Below the pieces are notes generated by a model. That model was not told the origin of the DNA. It saw nothing but the letters and a program-made list of their open reading frames with translations, and searched no databases. DNA of 64,000 bases, taken from assembly GCF_005517195.1 (NCBI RefSeq), contig NZ_CP040244.1, positions 5,474,001-5,538,000 of the forward strand, written 5' to 3'. Below, one piece after another: positions 1-8,439 of the stretch. Origin of the DNA: Streptomyces vilmorinianum (lineage in GTDB: Bacteria; Actinomycetota; Actinomycetes; Streptomycetales; Streptomycetaceae). Every line of letters begins with the position of its first letter. The stretch's first letter is position 1. Both the position numbers and the translations under genes were made by a program.

Positions 1-155
1 CCCAGGCCGCCGTCCGGCACGGCGCCACCGAGCAGGAGGCAGCTGAGGCGATAGGGGTCGCCATCTTGATGAACGGCGGGCCGGGCACGGTCTACGGCCC
101 GCGCGCCTTCGCCGCCTTCCGCGAGTTCCAGGAACAGAAGACCACCGCCGCTTGA
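1..155 (+). CDS. Carboxymuconolactone decarboxylase / AhpD-family protein, C-terminal end (5' truncated by window)
   Basis: The reading frame is open from base 3 to a TGA at 153-155 and gives the last 50 residues of a protein. The segment AIGVAILMNGGPGTVYGPRA, followed by an AF-EF pattern, is the typical C-terminal helix and tail of carboxymuconolactone decarboxylase/AhpD-like proteins. These are small cytoplasmic all-helical enzymes, often with peroxidase or decarboxylase activity. The catalytic CxxC region lies outside the window, so activity cannot be judged. It is transcribed towards the IS-scarred gap that follows. Confidence 0.7.
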   Translation, partial: QAAVRHGATEQEAAEAIGVAILMNGGPGTVYGPRAFAAFREFQEQKTTAA

Positions 156-330
156 GCCCTCCCCGTGGTACGGCCCGGCCTGAGCCCGACAGCGCAACGC
201 CGCAGGCGGGCGCCGCGTGCCGTCCAGCGGGACGGGCGAGGAGGTGTCGGGGATCGGTCGCCCGGGTGATGGCCGTCTCGACGGCCGTGACTCGGTCCGC
301 GAGGAGGGCTGGGGCGCCGACCGCTCGGGA

Positions 331-495
331 TTACGCAGGGCAGGCAGGCGGCATCGACGGACGCTGGGCGAGGCAGTCCCCCATCTGGCACCCCGGCGGC
401 TCGGCGACCGCGCCCTTTGTACGTCGCCCCGGGGTGGACTCGTACAAAGCCACGGCATCGGCCTTGAACTCATCCGCGGAGTCCTTCATCGCCAT
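331..495 (-). pseudogene. Decayed IS3-family transposase OrfA start
   Basis: Reading the minus strand from an ATG at 495 gives MAMKDSADEFKADAVALYES, which closely resembles the N-terminus of a common Streptomyces IS3-type OrfA (HTH_Tnp_1). After the STPG that follows, the expected ATYK appears only in another frame, so a single-base shift has occurred. The rest of the helix-turn-helix and all of OrfB are missing, so this cannot encode a working transposase. The assignment rests on a short recognisable segment and I cannot define both IS ends. Confidence 0.45.
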
Positions 496-551
496 CGGTG
501 GTCTTCTCGCTTCCTCCGGATCAATCAAGATCCAGTATCAGCGTGTCCACC

Positions 552-575
552 AGGCGGGGGGAGGTCCCCCCGCCT
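552..575. repeat. Perfect G/C inverted repeat (10-bp arms, 4-nt loop)
   Basis: Arms AGGCGGGGGG (552-561) and CCCCCCGCCT (566-575) are separated by AGGT. There is no T-run on either side, so a simple intrinsic terminator is doubtful. It lies between the IS-like remnant and the NTPase-like remnant, so it may mark an insertion or deletion junction. Confidence 0.6.
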
Positions 576-577
576 CT

Positions 578-716
578 CGAACGTTGACTCACGCCCGCCG
601 TCCTTGCCATCCCCGAAGGCGGAGACGCCCGACCCGAGGATCTCCTGAGCCAGGGCCCGCGACACGTGCTCGAACTCCCTGGTACTCAGCCCCCGAGGAA
701 CCGGGTCGGCACGGCC
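578..716 (-). pseudogene. N-terminal fragment resembling an nSTAND/restriction-like NTPase gene
   Basis: The minus strand encodes LSTREFEHVSRALAQEILG and then GDGKDGGREST in one open frame. This pattern (xxxFExLxxALxxxxLG, later GDGxDGGREAxF) is typical of the N-terminal domain of large Streptomyces nSTAND-type defence-like NTPases. The similarity stops abruptly at the hairpin at 552-575, beyond which the IS3-like remnant begins in the same orientation. I infer a gene cut by an insertion element, with both now degraded. The evidence is about 35 residues recognised from memory, so confidence is low. Confidence 0.35.
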
Positions 717-922
717 GTGTGCCGCGTGGCGCCGGACAGACGCAGCTCGGCACGTCCGTCTTCCCTGCGGCGCCGTTCGCCTGCACGGTCGTCGAGGGGT
801 GCGGGTGATGGCCCGCATCTCCCAGCAGGCCCAGTAGGGCAGAACATGGTTTCTGATGGAAGAGGCGTCGCCTCGCAGCGTGTGGGGTTCGACTATGCGG
901 GCGGGGGCGAAGGCACGGGGCG

Positions 923-3900
923 TTATGCGGGCGGCGGTGCCACCGTCGGGCGGAGGCCCAAGTGGTTGTCGTCGTCAAGGAGTTGATTGCCCTGGGTGGT
1001 GAGCATCTGAAGCGCTATGGGTTCCGGCATGCGGATCACGACCGGGCGGGAGAGGGTCGTCTCGCGGGTCGCCGTGGAGGTGTTGCCGGTGCGGACCCGG
1101 TTGGTGACCTGGGCGACCGCCCTGATGTCAAGGGTGAACTGAACCAGGACCGACTTCATCTTCGGCTTGTGGACCGGCATCGAGCCGGACGCGTTGGCCG
1201 TGGCATCGGTCGTCCCGCCCGAGCCACCCGTGTTGCCCATCAGCTGGTTGAGGCGGAACTGGTCGGCGTTGAGGACCCCCGCGCCGGGCATGCCACGGGC
1301 CGCCCTGCTGTGGTCGGCCGAGCTCTGGCCGTCCCGCTGGGTGGGGCGCAGACCCTCCAGATGGCTCTGGCCGATCGTCTCGAAGGCCATCTTGTCGCCC
1401 ACGCCCAGGACCCGGCCGTTGCGCAGGCGCGCGTGCAGGGAGGCCCGGAGGTTCTGGCCCTCCGCACCGGAGGCATGCACTGGCGGCAGGTCGACGCCGG
1501 CGGAGGTGAGAAGCGGCAGGGCGGCGATCATCCACTCGGTAGAGACCGCCTCGTTCAGTGCGTAGGCGGCGGCCTGGCCCTTGTCGCGGAACCGCGCGCC
1601 GCCGCCCGCCTGCCGGACCACGGACGTCAGCAGCTGCCGTACCTGTGTGACCCCTTGGAAGCCGTTGACCTGGGCCTCCATCGGCAGTCGGGCACCGCCC
1701 GCGCGCCAGGCGCCCAGGTCGGCCGGGGCCGCCGGGTCGGGAGCGCGCGAGCCACGGGCGACCAACGGTACGTCCTGCTCCGGGAGTTCGGCGCGGGAGA
1801 GCGCGTCCAGGTCGGTGCGCAGGACGCGATGGATCAGCGCCAGGTTGTCAAGCAGGGCGAGCGCCACCTGGGTGTTGCCCCGGTACAGTTCGAGGCTCGC
1901 CCGGACCGGCACACGCATCTTCGCCACCGCCGCCGAACTGGCATCCGCGACCGTCTTCATGCCGAGCTGGCCTCGGCTCACGGCACCGCCGCGTCGCGAT
2001 GCGCCGGACGAGAGGCCGAGACCCGCCGCACCGCCGGTGCTCTTCAACTGGCCCGAGCCACCGTCGGGTTTACCGGATCCCGCGAGGATGCCCTCGACGC
2101 CGGTGGTCGTGCCCTCGTCGTGGGAGGTCGCCTGCTGGGCTACGGCCGAGGTGATGTACTCCATGTCCCGCCGGTCCGTCGCGTCGCCCTCGTACTCGCC
2201 GTCCCCCACCCGGTCGACCTTGAACACCGCCCAGTACGGGGCGTTGCGGCCGTCGAACAGCTCGACGGTGACCCCGCCGTCCATGGCACCGGACAGCAGT
2301 CCGGCGGAGCCGTCCCGGTCCAGGACGCGGAGCAGGCGCTGCACGTTGTCGTTGCGGTCGTCGAGCTGTCGCCGGGGCAGCAGCGTGTCGGCGAGGTCCT
2401 GCTGCTGGTTGAAGGCGAGACGCGAACGCAGTTGCCCGAGCAGCGGTACGAAGTTCGGGAGGTCCTCGATCATGCCGAATCCGAGGGGGAGTTCGCGGCG
2501 GAACCCCGGTCCCGTAGGGGCCGTCCGGAAACTCTCGTCGTCACTCTCGTCCTGGACGGCCTGTTCGGCGGCCGTATGGAAACTCTCCGCGTCGCTGTCG
2601 TCTCCTGCGGCCGTGTCCGGTTCGGCGGCGTCCAGCCCCGCCTCCCGCCGCAGTTCCTGCGGAAGCTGCGCCTCCGTCAGCCACACCCCCGCCGCGGCCG
2701 GCAGGGTCTGGGCGCCCTTCGCCACGTAGGGGCCGCCGCCGGTCACCTCGACCTCCGCCACCATGGTGACCAGCACGTCACACTGGACCAGATACAGCGG
2801 GGCCTTCTTCGGAGTGTGGGCGTTGCGCTCGACCGTGCCGGACAGGGCGTACGACTGGGAGTCGCCCTCGCTCGTGGTGCGGAACGTCGACAGGCCCTGC
2901 CCGGCACGCCACGTGGTGCCGCTCTCCGAGCCGGTGACGCCGAACTGCACGGTGCTGCCGGCGCCTTGGCCCGACTGTCCGGAGGACTGGTGGCCGCCGA
3001 GCACGAAGGTCTCGGTGCCCGGGCCCTCGCCGGTGTGCACGAACCTGGGGTTGGCCAGGGCCAGCCGGGTGCCGACCGCACCGTTGAGGGCGGCGAGGCG
3101 ACGCGGGTAGCGGAGGTTCTTGACGACCCAGCCGGAGGACGAGGCCTGCCGCAGCGCCGCCTGGACGGCTCGTTCGCCGAACCGTTCCTCGATCGCCAGC
3201 CGTGGCGCGAGTCCCTCGGTCGCCAGCGCCGGGTCCTCGCGCAGGCGACTGTTGCGAGCGGCGGCCTTGGACAGCAGCGCGAAGGCGAGGTCGCGGACGG
3301 GCTGCCCGTCGACGGTCTCCACCAACTGCCAGTCCCGCAGCAGGGATCCGGCGGCCGGCTCGGGGGCGAGCGTGGCCAGGTCACCGATGCCCTCGGCGGC
3401 CACGTCGGTGGTGGGCGCCGGTTCCGCACGGTCCCCGAGCGCCGCGTCGACCCGGTCCTTGCCCTCCTGGTCCAGGGTGAACTCGGTCGGCGTGAGCAGC
3501 CGTACGTCCTGGCTGCCCAGGTTCATATACGTCAGCGTCTCGGCGTCCGGCACGTCCCGGCCCGGGCTGCCGACGGTGAGGCCGCGGGCGAGCTTGCGGG
3601 GCCGGGAGGTCATGGTGGCCTCCACGTCGAGGTGCAGGGCCGCCCGGAAGGCGCTGGCGGTGTCGGAGCCGTTGGCGACGACGTCCGTACGACCGGTCGT
3701 GCCGGCCTGGTTGCGATGCGAGCCGGAGCTGTGCTTCTCGTAGCGGGCCCCGGCGGTCAGGATGCCGGGGACCAGCCGGGCCTGGCCGAGGACCAGACCG
3801 CCGATCGAGCGCGAACTGCTGCGCCCGCTCTGCGCGTTGGCGCCGACGGTCGTGTGGCTGCGCACCGACCAGTCCCTGATGTCGCCCTCGTAGGCGGTGT

Positions 3901-6037
3901 CGCTCAGCGTGCCCCGGACGAGGATCTGCACGTCGTGGGCGTGCATGGTGGTCTTGCGGCGCAGCCGTACCCGGATGCCGGTGGACAGCAACTGGGCCTT
4001 GTTCACCCGGAGGTTGGTCTCCGAGAGTGCGGTCATCAGCTCGCGGTGGTTGCGCCGCTGGGTCTCGGCCTCCTCGTCGCTGGTGCCGAGGGCGGGCGCG
4101 GTGGTGCCGAACGCGGGGAGGTAGCCCGCCAGTCGGGGGTCGGTGGCGAACATCTGCTGGACGGCCCGCACCATCGGGCCGGTGTCGACCTGGTTGAGTG
4201 CGACGCTGGATCCCTTGCCGTCGTAAGGGAGATGGCGCTCGACGTTCTGTTCGTTGCCGTTCTCATCGGTCTGCGTCGGTTTCTTGATGAACTCCTCGGC
4301 TGTCATGCCCAGCGGCAGCGGCAGCCCGAAGGACTGGGCCTCGTCGGCGCGGAGGCTGATCCACACGTTCATCGTGTGGACGGCGACCCGGGTCTCCGGG
4401 TGCAGGATCGCCTGGGTCGAGCGCGGGCCCGTGCCCTCCGCGGTGAACGTCACGGTTCCGAAGTAGAGCGCCTTCTCGCCCCGGACCTCCGCGCCCTGGC
4501 GGCCGGCGACGCTCTGTTCGGCGACGGTGAAACGCGCCTTACGGGCCGCCGCGACAGGCATGGCGGTGGCCCGTACGACGGCCGCGTTGGAGCCCGCGCC
4601 GACACCGATCGCCGGGCCCAGACCCGCCTGAACGGCCCGCCCCTTGCCCGCGCTCTCGGTGACCGCCGTCTGGCCGTGCTGGTGCGTGCGCAGCTGGGTC
4701 TTGCCGGTGCCCCAGGCGGGGGAGAGACCGGTGACCGCGGCGCGCAGCCGGTAACTGCCCGCCGTCTTGCCGTCCTTGGAGTACAGGTCCTCGCCGACCA
4801 CGCCGTCGCGCAGCAGCCGGGGCAGGTCCTCCAGGACGGTAGCCGTGGAGGTCACGTCGTACAGCCGCCCGCGCCCCGGTGCGCCGGGGGCGGTGAGCGA
4901 GGGGTGCAGCACGGAGGCGACGGCGTCGAAGAGCCCGCGGCCGGTCTGGTGCGGGGCCGCGTCGTCGGCGACCGCGACCGGTACCAGGGAGTCGGCGAGG
5001 GAGACGCGCCGGCCGGTGTCCGCGGACACCGGCGTGGGCGGGGCGGGCGCCTCGGTGCCGACCGGGACCAGGTGTTCGGTCGGCACGCGCTGGGTGAGCG
5101 TTCCGAAGTCACCGAAGGTCTGCGCGTCGCCGGTGCCGTGCCGCTGGACACGGACCTCGTAGCGGACCCTGCGGTGCACCTCGACCGAGCCCTTGTCGCT
5201 GCGCAGCACACGCGGTTCGGCCACGTTCGTCTGCCGACGGGACTCGCGGGAGGACTGCCAGGGCTGGGCGTTGCCGGTGGCGGCACCGCCGAGCCACAGG
5301 CCCGGGACGACGGGCGCGAGCCCGAAGGCGAGGCCGCCGGCGCCCTTGCTGGAGGATCCGCCGCCCGAACTGCTCACGGTGGCTGACGAGTTGTGGTGGA
5401 CGTCGAGCTTGGTGTCCTTGCCCTGGGGGTCCTCGAGCAGGGCCTGCGACACACCGTCGGTCCCCTGCGAGGCGGCGGCCAGCAGGTCCCCCGGCTGGAA
5501 GACGGGCGGCTTGTCGTCGGGGGCCCGGGAGATCGTGACGGTGACGTCGTACCACTCCCTGCCCGTCCGGCCCTCGACGGCGAAGGCGCGGCCCTGCCCG
5601 AAGAAGCTCTCCGGCTGTCCGGCCAGTTCGTCCGAGATGTCGGCGACCGTGCCGTCGGCATGCCCGACGACCGCGGACACCGCGTGCCGGACGAACTCGT
5701 GGCCGGTCAGTCCGTATGTCGAGGAGAGGCCGCCCGCCTGGAGGTGCATCAGGTACGACGGCAGCACGAAGCCCGTCTCGGTGCGCTCCTCGATGCCTGG
5801 CAGCGCGGGGCGGGCGCTCTGGTTCCGGGTCCTTCGCACGGCCCGTGAGGTGGCCGCGTTGCCGGCGGTGCGCTGAAGGGACAGCAGAGGGTGCGCGACG
5901 CCGGAGGTGGAGGCGAGGGCAGGTGGCGGGGCGGCGCGGGACGTCTGGGTCGCCTGCTCGGACGCACCGGTCCTGCCGTCCCCTGACTGCTGCCGTTTCC
6001 ACACGGGATCAACGTAACCGTTGGCAGGACGGGGCAC
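923..6037 (-). CDS. Giant CIS-linked repeat protein with AGNAA motif, candidate cargo or effector
   Basis: This 1704-residue protein is last in the CIS operon. The GTG at 6037 is chosen because GGAGGAG lies five bases upstream; a GTG at 6076 is in frame but has no spaced ribosome site. Residues 54-62 read SLQRTAGNAA-like, a motif seen near the N-terminus of many proteins encoded in CIS clusters, including the DUF4157 protein at 19961-21991. The rest contains at least five degenerate modules, each a Gly/Ser-rich stretch with small hydrophobic runs (for example AFGLAPVVPGLWLGGAATG) followed by alternating beta-type strands. I see no signal peptide, no classical membrane helix and no recognisable catalytic motif. 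An acidic Asp/Glu/Ser linker lies around residues 1190-1230. The modular beta pattern recalls long Streptomyces polymorphic-toxin bodies. A cargo or surface role is inference from motif and position only. Confidence 0.7.
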   Translation of the reverse strand: MPRPANGYVDPVWKRQQSGDGRTGASEQATQTSRAAPPPALASTSGVAHPLLSLQRTAGNAATSRAVRRTRNQSARPALPGIEERTETGFVLPSYLMHLQAGGLSSTYGLTGHEFVRHAVSAVVGHADGTVADISDELAGQPESFFGQGRAFAVEGRTGREWYDVTVTISRAPDDKPPVFQPGDLLAAASQGTDGVSQALLEDPQGKDTKLDVHHNSSATVSSSGGGSSSKGAGGLAFGLAPVVPGLWLGGAATGNAQPWQSSRESRRQTNVAEPRVLRSDKGSVEVHRRVRYEVRVQRHGTGDAQTFGDFGTLTQRVPTEHLVPVGTEAPAPPTPVSADTGRRVSLADSLVPVAVADDAAPHQTGRGLFDAVASVLHPSLTAPGAPGRGRLYDVTSTATVLEDLPRLLRDGVVGEDLYSKDGKTAGSYRLRAAVTGLSPAWGTGKTQLRTHQHGQTAVTESAGKGRAVQAGLGPAIGVGAGSNAAVVRATAMPVAAARKARFTVAEQSVAGRQGAEVRGEKALYFGTVTFTAEGTGPRSTQAILHPETRVAVHTMNVWISLRADEAQSFGLPLPLGMTAEEFIKKPTQTDENGNEQNVERHLPYDGKGSSVALNQVDTGPMVRAVQQMFATDPRLAGYLPAFGTTAPALGTSDEEAETQRRNHRELMTALSETNLRVNKAQLLSTGIRVRLRRKTTMHAHDVQILVRGTLSDTAYEGDIRDWSVRSHTTVGANAQSGRSSSRSIGGLVLGQARLVPGILTAGARYEKHSSGSHRNQAGTTGRTDVVANGSDTASAFRAALHLDVEATMTSRPRKLARGLTVGSPGRDVPDAETLTYMNLGSQDVRLLTPTEFTLDQEGKDRVDAALGDRAEPAPTTDVAAEGIGDLATLAPEPAAGSLLRDWQLVETVDGQPVRDLAFALLSKAAARNSRLREDPALATEGLAPRLAIEERFGERAVQAALRQASSSGWVVKNLRYPRRLAALNGAVGTRLALANPRFVHTGEGPGTETFVLGGHQSSGQSGQGAGSTVQFGVTGSESGTTWRAGQGLSTFRTTSEGDSQSYALSGTVERNAHTPKKAPLYLVQCDVLVTMVAEVEVTGGGPYVAKGAQTLPAAAGVWLTEAQLPQELRREAGLDAAEPDTAAGDDSDAESFHTAAEQAVQDESDDESFRTAPTGPGFRRELPLGFGMIEDLPNFVPLLGQLRSRLAFNQQQDLADTLLPRRQLDDRNDNVQRLLRVLDRDGSAGLLSGAMDGGVTVELFDGRNAPYWAVFKVDRVGDGEYEGDATDRRDMEYITSAVAQQATSHDEGTTTGVEGILAGSGKPDGGSGQLKSTGGAAGLGLSSGASRRGGAVSRGQLGMKTVADASSAAVAKMRVPVRASLELYRGNTQVALALLDNLALIHRVLRTDLDALSRAELPEQDVPLVARGSRAPDPAAPADLGAWRAGGARLPMEAQVNGFQGVTQVRQLLTSVVRQAGGGARFRDKGQAAAYALNEAVSTEWMIAALPLLTSAGVDLPPVHASGAEGQNLRASLHARLRNGRVLGVGDKMAFETIGQSHLEGLRPTQRDGQSSADHSRAARGMPGAGVLNADQFRLNQLMGNTGGSGGTTDATANASGSMPVHKPKMKSVLVQFTLDIRAVAQVTNRVRTGNTSTATRETTLSRPVVIRMPEPIALQMLTTQGNQLLDDDNHLGLRPTVAPPPA

Positions 6038-6138
6038 GGCCTCTCCTCCAGCTCCCGGCGGATTCGCCGTCTCCACTCCACGGATACGTCAACTTCCGTA
6101 TTCCCCAGGGTCATTCGTGGAGCGGGACGGCGCCGGGT

Positions 6139-7863
6139 TCAGCTCCGTTGGAAGAACTCCACCTCCGCCAGGGCCAGATGACGTCCCCTGGACAGGTCGA
6201 CGGGTGAGCGCAGTGTCAGGCGTACCGTCTTCGCGTCGCTGATCCCGGTCTGGATCGTCTGCGGGCCCGGCTTGTCGCTGAGGGTGAGCTGCTTGTCGTG
6301 CCGTGTGCCGTCCACCGTCGTCACCTCCAGGTCGATCTGGAGGGCGCGGGCCTGGCGGGCGTACGCCTCCGGGGACGTGGACGCGCCGTTGGTGATGATC
6401 AGGTCGACGAGGCGGAACGGCTTACGGAAGGTGTACGTCACCGAGGCGCCCGGTCCGGGGACACCCCAGTACTTGTTGTTCAGCCCGTCCGTGGTATTCG
6501 TCGCGGGGTGCCCGGGGAGCGCGCCGCTCGCCTTGATGTCCACCGGGGTCACGGGCGTGGCCTTGCTCAGTTTGTCCCGGGTGTCCTCGAACGGGGCGCG
6601 TCCGGCGGGGAGCAGGAAGAGTCCGGCGGTGCACAGCACGACCACGACGGCGAGGATCACGATGAGCCGCACACCCCGCCCCGAACCCGCCCGCACCCGA
6701 CGCCGGAACGGCCACACCGTCCGCCACCACGGCAACGGCGCGGCCTTCTCCACCGGCCTCAACTCCGCAGCACACCGCCGGCAGAACTTCCGCTCCGGCC
6801 GATTGAGCGTCCCGCACACGGGACAGGGCCGCCCGGTGCCCTCGTCCTGCACGGCTGCGGGACGTACGACGGGACGGGGGGCGACGGCCTTTGCGGGGAG
6901 GACGGGGAGGATCGGGTCGGGGTCGGGGGTGGGGCTGGTCGAGGGGCGGGGAGTGGTGGGCAAGGGCGAGGCAGTGGAGGCGGACGGGGGCTCGGGGGCG
7001 GTCGGGGAAGACAGGGTGACAGGGGCCGCCGGGGGCCGAGGGGTGGTCGGCGAGGGCCAAGCGGTGGGTGGTGAGGGTGGGGTGCTGGGGACGGGCGGGG
7101 CTTGCGGGGGCCGGGCGGCTGTTCCGGATGCGGGGGCGGTGTGTCGTACGGATTCGAAAAGCCCTGGGGTCGGGGCGGGGGGAGCTTCCTCGGCGGGGGT
7201 CTCGCCTGCGGACCCGCCGGTCGGGGAGTCGGTGCGGGCGGCGTCCGATGCGGGCTGGGGCGGAGAGTTCGTGGGCTCCGGCCGAGCGGGGGCACTGCTG
7301 GGGCCCTCGCCGGTGGGGGGAGCCGCGTCGGGGCCGGTGCCGGTGCCCGGGGGTGAGTCCGCGGCATCCGTGCCCGGGGCGTCCGGGGCCGGGGCGTCCG
7401 GGGCCGGGGCGTCCGGGGCCGCAGAAGCCGACGCCGAGGTAACCGCAGCCGGGGCGTCCGTGGTGCTCGTCCCCCTCGCGTCACCACGCTCACGACCCGT
7501 CAGCCGGGACCGCAACGACGACCCGAGGCCGCGTGCAGCCGACGCGGCCCCCTCCCCCGAGGCGGCTGCCGCAGGCGTCGCGGACGGCGCCGCGGAATCC
7601 CTCGGCGGAGTGTTGGCCGGGGACGCCGTCGGAAGATCCGTGGGCGTCGGGACCGCCGCACGGTCCGCGTTCGGCTGCGGTTCCGGAGCAGCCGGAGAGT
7701 TCGGGGCCTCCGTGGATCCCGTCGCCGCCGAGGCGACCGTGGGCGGGGTCGCGGGCGCCTGCGTGCTCGCCGACGAGTCCGACCAGCCCAAATACGTGCC
7801 GCAGTTGCCGCAGAAGTCGTCTGCGGGGTCGTTGGAGGCCCCGCATGCGGGACATGCTCGCAT
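6139..7863 (-). CDS. cisA: CisA-like zinc-ribbon membrane protein with C-terminal NADase-type glycan-binding-like domain
   Basis: The 574-residue protein starts three bases after the Cis12 stop. Residues 4-23 form a zinc ribbon (CPACG...CGNCG), followed by about 300 residues rich in Pro, Ala, Ser and Thr. A second ribbon follows (CPVCG...CRRC), then a basic Trp/Arg patch, one transmembrane helix near residues 398-417 and a C-terminal beta-sandwich of about 150 residues ending in ALAEVEFFQ. That tail resembles discoidin or NADase-type glycan-binding domains. The predicted topology is ribbons and linker in the cytoplasm and the beta domain outside. The architecture and position match the CIS-associated membrane protein CisA reported in S. 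coelicolor, which is linked to CIS-dependent cell death. The symbol is given by resemblance, so an unrelated zinc-ribbon glycan-binding protein remains possible. Confidence 0.7.
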   Translation of the reverse strand: MRACPACGASNDPADDFCGNCGTYLGWSDSSASTQAPATPPTVASAATGSTEAPNSPAAPEPQPNADRAAVPTPTDLPTASPANTPPRDSAAPSATPAAAASGEGAASAARGLGSSLRSRLTGRERGDARGTSTTDAPAAVTSASASAAPDAPAPDAPAPDAPGTDAADSPPGTGTGPDAAPPTGEGPSSAPARPEPTNSPPQPASDAARTDSPTGGSAGETPAEEAPPAPTPGLFESVRHTAPASGTAARPPQAPPVPSTPPSPPTAWPSPTTPRPPAAPVTLSSPTAPEPPSASTASPLPTTPRPSTSPTPDPDPILPVLPAKAVAPRPVVRPAAVQDEGTGRPCPVCGTLNRPERKFCRRCAAELRPVEKAAPLPWWRTVWPFRRRVRAGSGRGVRLIVILAVVVVLCTAGLFLLPAGRAPFEDTRDKLSKATPVTPVDIKASGALPGHPATNTTDGLNNKYWGVPGPGASVTYTFRKPFRLVDLIITNGASTSPEAYARQARALQIDLEVTTVDGTRHDKQLTLSDKPGPQTIQTGISDAKTVRLTLRSPVDLSRGRHLALAEVEFFQRS

Positions 7864-7866
7864 GCG

Positions 7867-8439
7867 TCAGTTCCCTTCCTCGGTGGGCGGGCCGGGGAGG
7901 ACCTCCACCCGAAACGCGACGTGCACCGGGCACATGGCCCGGACGATCTCGTGCACCCTGTCCACGTCCAGCCGTCCGGTCCCCGACTCGCGGTCCGGAA
8001 GGACGCGGATCAGGAGCTCGGCGGCGGGTTCCGGCGGTACATCGGAGCCCGCGGTGTTCGACCACGCCGCCCCGCCGTCGCCGCTCACCTCGGCATGCAC
8101 GCCCAGCGCGAGACGCAGGGCCTCGGCCAGCCCCCGCTTCGTGCCCCGCCACCGGTGCAGCTCCACCGCGCGGACGACCGCCTCCCGGCGCAGTTCCACA
8201 GGCCACTGCGGATCGTCCAGGGCACCCGCCCACGAAGCCAGCCACTGAAGGAAGTCGACCGGCGTCACCCGGGGGTCGAGGTAGGCGGGCAGGTTGTCGA
8301 GCGTCGAGAACACCGGCGCGAGAACGGTGTCGAGCCCGGCGGTGAACCGCTGCGCGAAGTCGTCGTCGGCGTACAGTGCGGGCAGTTGCTCCCCGATCGG
8401 GTACCTGCTCGGCAGCCCCGGTATCGCGGCGCGGCTCAT
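7867..8439 (-). CDS. cis12: CIS baseplate protein Cis12 (phage tail protein I-like)
   Basis: The 190-residue protein begins in an ATGA overlap with the stop of the baseplate J gene. It contains the tail protein I pattern: an LPALYADDDFAQRF start, a helical core with LPAYLDP and FLQWLASWAGA, and the HRWRGTKRGLAEALRLALG segment typical of gpI/Pvc12-type baseplate wedge proteins. In contractile tails this protein closes the wedge with gp25-like and J-like proteins. It is shorter than its Afp/Pvc counterpart, in line with the reduced baseplates of actinobacterial CIS. It is translationally coupled to cis11 and followed almost directly by the CisA-like gene. Confidence 0.9.
   Translation of the reverse strand: MSRAAIPGLPSRYPIGEQLPALYADDDFAQRFTAGLDTVLAPVFSTLDNLPAYLDPRVTPVDFLQWLASWAGALDDPQWPVELRREAVVRAVELHRWRGTKRGLAEALRLALGVHAEVSGDGGAAWSNTAGSDVPPEPAAELLIRVLPDRESGTGRLDVDRVHEIVRAMCPVHVAFRVEVLPGPPTEEGN

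Noticed and set aside
962..5386. 1474-codon open frame on the plus strand opposite the giant CIS gene
   Set aside because: It is the antisense shadow of a very G+C-rich gene. Its product is rich in Arg, Gly, Ala and Val without any domain pattern, whereas the minus strand shows motif, ribosome site and domain modules.
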